From: VXYL01 sp964348085
GTDB lineage: Bacteria; Pseudomonadota; Gammaproteobacteria; Pseudomonadales; Azotimanducaceae
Direction: 5' to 3'
Assembly (NCBI GenBank): GCA_964348085.1
Contig: CAYGBI010000001.1
Coordinates: forward strand, 62,001 to 126,000
Length of the DNA stretch: 64,000 bases
Each line of letters begins with the position of its first letter. Position 1 is the stretch's first letter. The notes below the pieces were generated by a model. It did not search any database, was not told where the DNA came from, and saw only the letters and a list, made by a program, of their open reading frames with translations. The position numbers and the translations under genes were made by a program. Shown here in pieces: positions 60,471 to 64,000 of the stretch.

Positions 60471-61280
60471 GTGCGCGCCATCAACCGGCATCCGGGACGT
60501 TTGAGCGGCCTCGCCGCGGCGGTGCCGTTTGCGCTCGCCCTAGTCGTGTACGCCTTGGCTTCCAATACCCGGCTGGCGGAGAATCCGCAGGACAAGCTGC
60601 TCCCCGGTGCCACTGCCATGGCGGCGGCGGTGCAGCGGATGGCCTTCGAGCCGGATCGACGCAGCGGCGAGTATCTGTTCTGGAACGACACCGCGGCGAG
60701 CCTGCAACGGCTCGTCGTCGGCGTCTTGGCGGGCGCGTTCGTTGGCTTGGTGGTAGGCGTGATGAACGGGCTCTTGCCTTGGTTCGGCGCCTTCTGGTCG
60801 CCGTGGGTGCGGGCGCTGTCGATGATTCCGCCACTCGCCATCCTGCCGATCCTGTTCATCGCCCTCGGTATCGGCGAATTGGCGAAAGTAACGCTGATCG
60901 CGCTTGGCACGGCGCCGTTTCTCATGCGCGACATCGAGCAGCGTGTGCGCGAACTGCCCCGCGAGCAACTCATCAAGGCACAGACCTTGGACGCCACCAC
61001 TTGGCAAATCGCCACCCGCGTGGTCCTGCCGCAAGTGCTGCCGAGGCTGGTCGACGGGGTGCGGTTGTCGCTCGGCGCCGCGTGGCTGTTCCTCATCGCC
61101 GCCGAGGCGATCGCCTCCACCGACGGCCTCGGCTATCGCATCTTTCTGGTGCGCCGTTATCTGGCGATGGACGTCATCCTTCCTTATGTGGCGTGGATCA
61201 CGCTGCTCGCATTCCTCTTCGACCTAGGCTTGCGGCGCTTGAACCGGCGCTGCTTCCCTTGGTACGGGGCCGACTCGTGA
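60471..61280 (+). CDS. Guanidine operon ABC transporter permease
   Basis: Integral membrane subunit of 269 residues, starting at a GTG 21 bases after the binding-protein gene. It has six or so hydrophobic segments and the EAA-loop pattern LIKAQTLDATTWQIATRVVLP before the last segments, as in TauC/SsuC permeases. It overlaps the ATPase gene as GTGA, so one importer is encoded by three coupled genes. Confidence 0.92.
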   Translation: MRAINRHPGRLSGLAAAVPFALALVVYALASNTRLAENPQDKLLPGATAMAAAVQRMAFEPDRRSGEYLFWNDTAASLQRLVVGVLAGAFVGLVVGVMNGLLPWFGAFWSPWVRALSMIPPLAILPILFIALGIGELAKVTLIALGTAPFLMRDIEQRVRELPREQLIKAQTLDATTWQIATRVVLPQVLPRLVDGVRLSLGAAWLFLIAAEAIASTDGLGYRIFLVRRYLAMDVILPYVAWITLLAFLFDLGLRRLNRRCFPWYGADS

Positions 61281-62080
61281 GCCTCATCTCGGTGCGCAAC
61301 GTGTGGAAGCGCTACACCGACAAGGTGGTGCTGGAGAACATCCGTCTGGAGGTGAATGGGACGGAGTTCGTCACCATCGTCGGCGCCTCGGGCTGCGGCA
61401 AGACGACGTTCCTGCGGCTGCTCTTGGGCGAGATCGCGCCTTGCGAAGGCAGCATCGAGTTGGCCGGCGAACCGTTGGCGGCGGAGCCGGATGCGAACCG
61501 CGGCGTCGTGTTTCAACGCTATTCGGTGTTCCCCCACTTGACCGTGCTGGGCAACGTCCTGCTCGGCTTGGAGTTGCGGGCGTCGCGGGTTCTCGGCCGA
61601 ACTTTCGGCGCCAAGCGGGCGGAAAACGTGGCCAAGGCAGAGCAGATGCTGGCACGCGTCGGCCTGCTGTCTTCCGCCCGAGCGTACGCGTCGGCGCTGT
61701 CCGGCGGCATGCAGCAGCGCTTGGCGTTGGCGCAAACCCTCGTCACCGAGCCGCGCATCCTGTTGCTCGACGAACCGTTCGGCGCCCTCGACCCCGGCAT
61801 CCGCGCCGACATGCATCAGCTCGTGAAGGAACTGCACGCGGACCTGAAGCTGACCGTGTTCATGGTCACCCACGACATCGGCGAAGGCTTCAAGCTCGGC
61901 ACGCGCCTCTTGGTGTTCGACAAGCCGCGGGTGGACCCCCACGAGCCGGACCTCTACGGCGCCACCATCACATTCGACTTGCCGGTCGCCAGAGAGAAAC
62001 CGGCCAAGGCGAGCCCGGGCGAGGCCCGGCTTGAGCACCGCTTGAACAAAGGAGGAGACCGTGTCCCGAACGCTCTATGA
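61277..62080 (+). CDS. Guanidine operon ABC transporter ATP-binding protein
   Basis: The 267-residue ATPase starts at a GTG overlapping the permease stop. It has Walker A GASGCGKTT, Q-loop FQRYSVFPHL, signature LSGGMQQRLALAQTL, Walker B ILLLDEPFGALD and the H-loop THD. It resembles TauB/SsuB-type subunits. Its last 20 bases overlap the next gene, whose ribosome-binding site GGAGGAGA lies inside it. Confidence 0.93.
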   Translation: MSLISVRNVWKRYTDKVVLENIRLEVNGTEFVTIVGASGCGKTTFLRLLLGEIAPCEGSIELAGEPLAAEPDANRGVVFQRYSVFPHLTVLGNVLLGLELRASRVLGRTFGAKRAENVAKAEQMLARVGLLSSARAYASALSGGMQQRLALAQTLVTEPRILLLDEPFGALDPGIRADMHQLVKELHADLKLTVFMVTHDIGEGFKLGTRLLVFDKPRVDPHEPDLYGATITFDLPVAREKPAKASPGEARLEHRLNKGGDRVPNAL

Positions 62081-62777
62081 AGACATCCTGCCGGGCGGCA
62101 GCCATTGGTCTTTCGTCGCCAACGCCGGCGTGCAGCTCACGCTCACCGACATCGACGGCGGCGGCAACGCCGCGATGCTGACCTACAACCCGGGCAACCC
62201 GCTCGAGCGCCTCAATTTGCCGGATTCGCTGAAATGTCAGCACACCTTTCGTCTCACGCAGGGCCATTGCCTGTACTCGGATATGGGGCGCATCTTCTGT
62301 TCCGTCGTCCAAGACGACTTGGGCTGGCACGACGCGGCCAGCGGCACTTGCGACGCGGCCCTAGTGAAACGCAAGTGGGGGGCGGTCTCGTACCAAGAGG
62401 CCCGCAACGACTATCACCGCAACGGCCGGGACAGCTTCTTGGTGGAACTCGGCAAGTACGGTCTCGGGCGGCGCGACTTCGCCGCCAACGTCAACTGGTT
62501 TTCGCGGGTGGACGCTGGCAGCGACGGCACCTTGCAATATCGCACCGGCCACTCGCCGGCGGGTTCTCGGGTGACGTTGCGCTTCGAGATGCCGACCTTG
62601 GTGGTATTGCACACATGTCCACACCCGCTGAACCCGGCGACGGCGTATCCGCGCAAGGCGATCGGCTATCAGCTAAGCCTCGCCGATCCGGTCGCAGACG
62701 ACGACCGGTGCCGTACGTCGAGGCCGGAAAACGGTCGCGGCTTCACGAACAACTACCTCTACGCCTTGGGAACTTAA
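62061..62777 (+). CDS. Urea carboxylase-associated DUF1989 protein, probable carboxyguanidine deiminase subunit
   Basis: The 238-residue protein is the larger of two DUF1989 proteins in tandem. It has GRIFCSVVQDDLGWHDAASG and VVLHTCPHPLNPATAYPRKA, with Cys and His residues expected to bind a metal. In characterised guanidine pathways, such pairs (CgdA and CgdB) remove ammonia from carboxyguanidine to give allophanate. I cannot say which of the two is CgdA. The start is a GTG at 62061 with GGAGGAGA upstream. Confidence 0.85.
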   Translation: MSRTLYEDILPGGSHWSFVANAGVQLTLTDIDGGGNAAMLTYNPGNPLERLNLPDSLKCQHTFRLTQGHCLYSDMGRIFCSVVQDDLGWHDAASGTCDAALVKRKWGAVSYQEARNDYHRNGRDSFLVELGKYGLGRRDFAANVNWFSRVDAGSDGTLQYRTGHSPAGSRVTLRFEMPTLVVLHTCPHPLNPATAYPRKAIGYQLSLADPVADDDRCRTSRPENGRGFTNNYLYALGT

Positions 62778-62790
62778 GGGGATTGCTAAC

Positions 62791-63429
62791 GTGTTGAAAG
62801 AAAGCTCACTGAACGTAGCCGACGCGCTTTGGCTGGAAACCGTGCCCGCCGGCGAATACTGGATGAACGTCGTCCACAAGGGTCAATCGCTACGCATCAC
62901 CGACCTCAACGGCAACCAAGCCGTCGACACGTTGTTTTTCAACGCCGCGAGTCCGCACGAGCGCTACAGCGCCATGGACACCATCCGGGAACAACGCAAT
63001 CTCTACCTCACTACGGGGACGACGCTGCTCTCCGACGAGGGCAACGCCATGCTGGCGATCGTCGCCGACACCTGTGGCCGCCACGACACCTTGGGCGGCG
63101 CGTGCGCCGGCGAGAGCAACACCGTCCGCTATGCGCTGGACAAGAAGACCATGCACTCCTGCCGGGACAACTGGCTGCTAGCGGTGAACACCCACGAGCA
63201 GTGGGCACTCACCAAGCGAGACCTCACCCACAACATCAATTTCTTCATGAACGTGCCGGTTACGCCCGAAGGCGGGTTGACGTTCGAGGACGGCATCAGC
63301 GCACCCGGCAAGTACGTCGAGTTGGTGGCGAAGATGGACGTGCTGGTGCTCATCTCCAACTGCCCGCAGCTCAACAACCCCTGCAACGGCTACAACCCCA
63401 CACCCATCGAGCTGGCGGCGTGGCGCTAG
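62791..63429 (+). CDS. Urea carboxylase-associated DUF1989 protein, probable second carboxyguanidine deiminase subunit
   Basis: The 212-residue partner of the gene before it, 13 bases downstream. It has ITDLNGNQAVDTLFF, AIVADTCGRHDTLGGACAG, MHSCRDN and ISNCPQLNNPCNGYNPTPIE, the DUF1989 cysteine and histidine pattern. With its neighbour it should form a heteromeric carboxyguanidine deiminase acting between the carboxylase and allophanate hydrolase. Its TAG stop is followed at once by a copy of the hairpin repeat. Confidence 0.87.
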   Translation: MLKESSLNVADALWLETVPAGEYWMNVVHKGQSLRITDLNGNQAVDTLFFNAASPHERYSAMDTIREQRNLYLTTGTTLLSDEGNAMLAIVADTCGRHDTLGGACAGESNTVRYALDKKTMHSCRDNWLLAVNTHEQWALTKRDLTHNINFFMNVPVTPEGGLTFEDGISAPGKYVELVAKMDVLVLISNCPQLNNPCNGYNPTPIELAAWR

Positions 63430-63533
63430 CGCCACGAAAGCCGTCGCCGTTCGGCGTCGCCTTTCGCCCCAGCCCAAGCCGCCCCATCACTCCGTCGGAC
63501 GTCGCGGTTAACGCCGCCAAGTCCGACGGAGTG
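63428..63533 (+). repeat. Full copy of the hairpin-bearing intergenic repeat, inside the guanidine operon
   Basis: From AGCGCCACGAAAGCCGTC through CGCCTTTCGCCCCAGCCC this matches the unit at 691-743. It ends in a perfect 13-bp hairpin: CACTCCGTCGGAC (63488-63500) with GTCCGACGGAGTG (63521-63533). The loop GTCGCGGTTAACGCCGCCAA resembles the loop at 756-777 in sequence and nearly in length. The stem sequences differ at several pairs, and each change is matched on the other arm. It separates the DUF1989 gene from the carboxylase gene. The remaining bases to 63634 show no gene. Confidence 0.6.
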
Positions 63534-63634
63534 CTTGTGTCCCGTCCCTCGTCGCACCTTGTCGGGAACGCGCCCCACCGTTCTCGGCACGATGCGGACT
63601 TCCACCACGGGCTGACAGCCACCACGGTATCCGC

Positions 63635-64000
63635 GTGTTCGACAAAGTACTAATCGCCAACCGCGGCGAGATCGCCGTGCGCATCTGTCGCACGCTCGAC
63701 GACATGGGCGTATCGAGCGTCGCCGTGTTCGCGGCCGCCGACTTGGGCTCGCCGCATGTCGAAGCTGCCAAGGAGGCGTTGCCGCTCGGCGACGGCGGCG
63801 TGGCGGAGACCTATCTCGACATCGACAAGCTCCTCGACGCGGTCGCCGCAAGCGGCGCCGACGCGGTACACCCCGGCTACGGTTTCCTAAGCGAAAACGC
63901 CGCCTTCGCGGAGGCCCTCGCGGCGCGTGGCGTCGCTTTCGTCGGCCCCCGCCCGGAACACATCCGCCGCTTCGGCCTGAAGCACGAGGCGCGCGAATTG
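63635..64000 (+). CDS. Urea/guanidine carboxylase, N-terminal part (runs off window)
   Basis: From a GTG at 63635 the frame is open to the last base of the window (122 codons). It begins FDKVLIANRGEIAVRICRTL, the biotin carboxylase N-terminal motif, and continues with VHPGYGFLSENAAFAEAL. In this operon, behind a guanidine-I riboswitch and DUF1989 genes, the biotin-dependent enzyme is expected to carboxylate guanidine rather than urea; the distinguishing residues lie outside the window. An ATP-grasp and carboxyltransferase region and an allophanate hydrolase gene would be expected downstream. Confidence 0.88.
   Translation, partial: MFDKVLIANRGEIAVRICRTLDDMGVSSVAVFAAADLGSPHVEAAKEALPLGDGGVAETYLDIDKLLDAVAASGADAVHPGYGFLSENAAFAEALAARGVAFVGPRPEHIRRFGLKHEAREL

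Noticed and set aside
60092..61276. Upstream half of the 662-codon frame that ends with the ABC ATPase
   Set aside because: The first part is out of frame with the binding-protein and permease genes and Arg-rich; only the part from the GTG at 61277 is the real ATPase gene.

Overview
The window looks like chromosomal DNA of a GC-rich gammaproteobacterium, probably an uncultivated, environmental or host-associated one. I infer this from gene content (RsmJ, long-form PlsB, TsaB, type II secretion parts) and from the gene orders map-glnD-dapC-dapE and rpsB-tsf. I cannot name a species. Gene packing is tight: stop and start codons overlap (ATGA, GTGA, TTGA) in most operons.

Layout. 1-5.7 kb: end of a basic coiled-coil protein, a hairpin-bearing intergenic repeat, moeA and tsaB starting back to back, rsmJ and plsB converging. 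5.9-16.5 kb: one minus-strand block, map-glnD-dapC-dapE-gspN-gspC-chimera-gspD. The chimera joins a GspD signal peptide and N2 domain to a GspC PDZ domain and arose by local duplication. 16.6-20.2 kb: a CaiB-type CoA-transferase and an Rpn nuclease gene followed by two extra copies of its C-terminal part. These sit between map and rpsB, which are adjacent and divergent in Escherichia coli. 20.2-21.9 kb: rpsB-tsf with a structured leader.

21.9-27.5 kb: a five-gene peptide-type ABC importer with a DUF427 gene at the head of the operon. 27.6-30.9 kb: a PQQ dehydrogenase lipoprotein carrying the Asp-Tyr-Asp signature of lanthanide-dependent enzymes, a MxaJ/XoxJ-like binding protein and a small cytochrome c with a CXXXCH haem motif. 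30.9-47.5 kb: an accessory catabolic region with an orphan HsdR-N nuclease, SDR, MaoC, TauD, LLM and amidohydrolase genes, and a phenylalanine hydroxylase with an animal-like ACT domain. 47.6-52.8 kb: arsC, xseA, an M23 peptidase, der and a HEPN-DUF7662 gene. 52.9-59.0 kb: two class III aminotransferases, an SDR, alr and an aldo/keto reductase.

59.0-64.0 kb: a guanidine-I riboswitch controls an ABC importer, two DUF1989 proteins (carboxyguanidine deiminase subunits) and the start of a biotin carboxylase-type enzyme. Together they form a guanidine uptake and breakdown operon. Its last visible gene is separated from the others by another copy of the hairpin-bearing repeat.

Most promising for new biology: the Rpn array with free-standing antitoxin-like copies, the GspD/GspC chimera, the lanthanide-type lipoprotein dehydrogenase cluster, and the repeat family whose hairpin stems differ in sequence but keep pairing.
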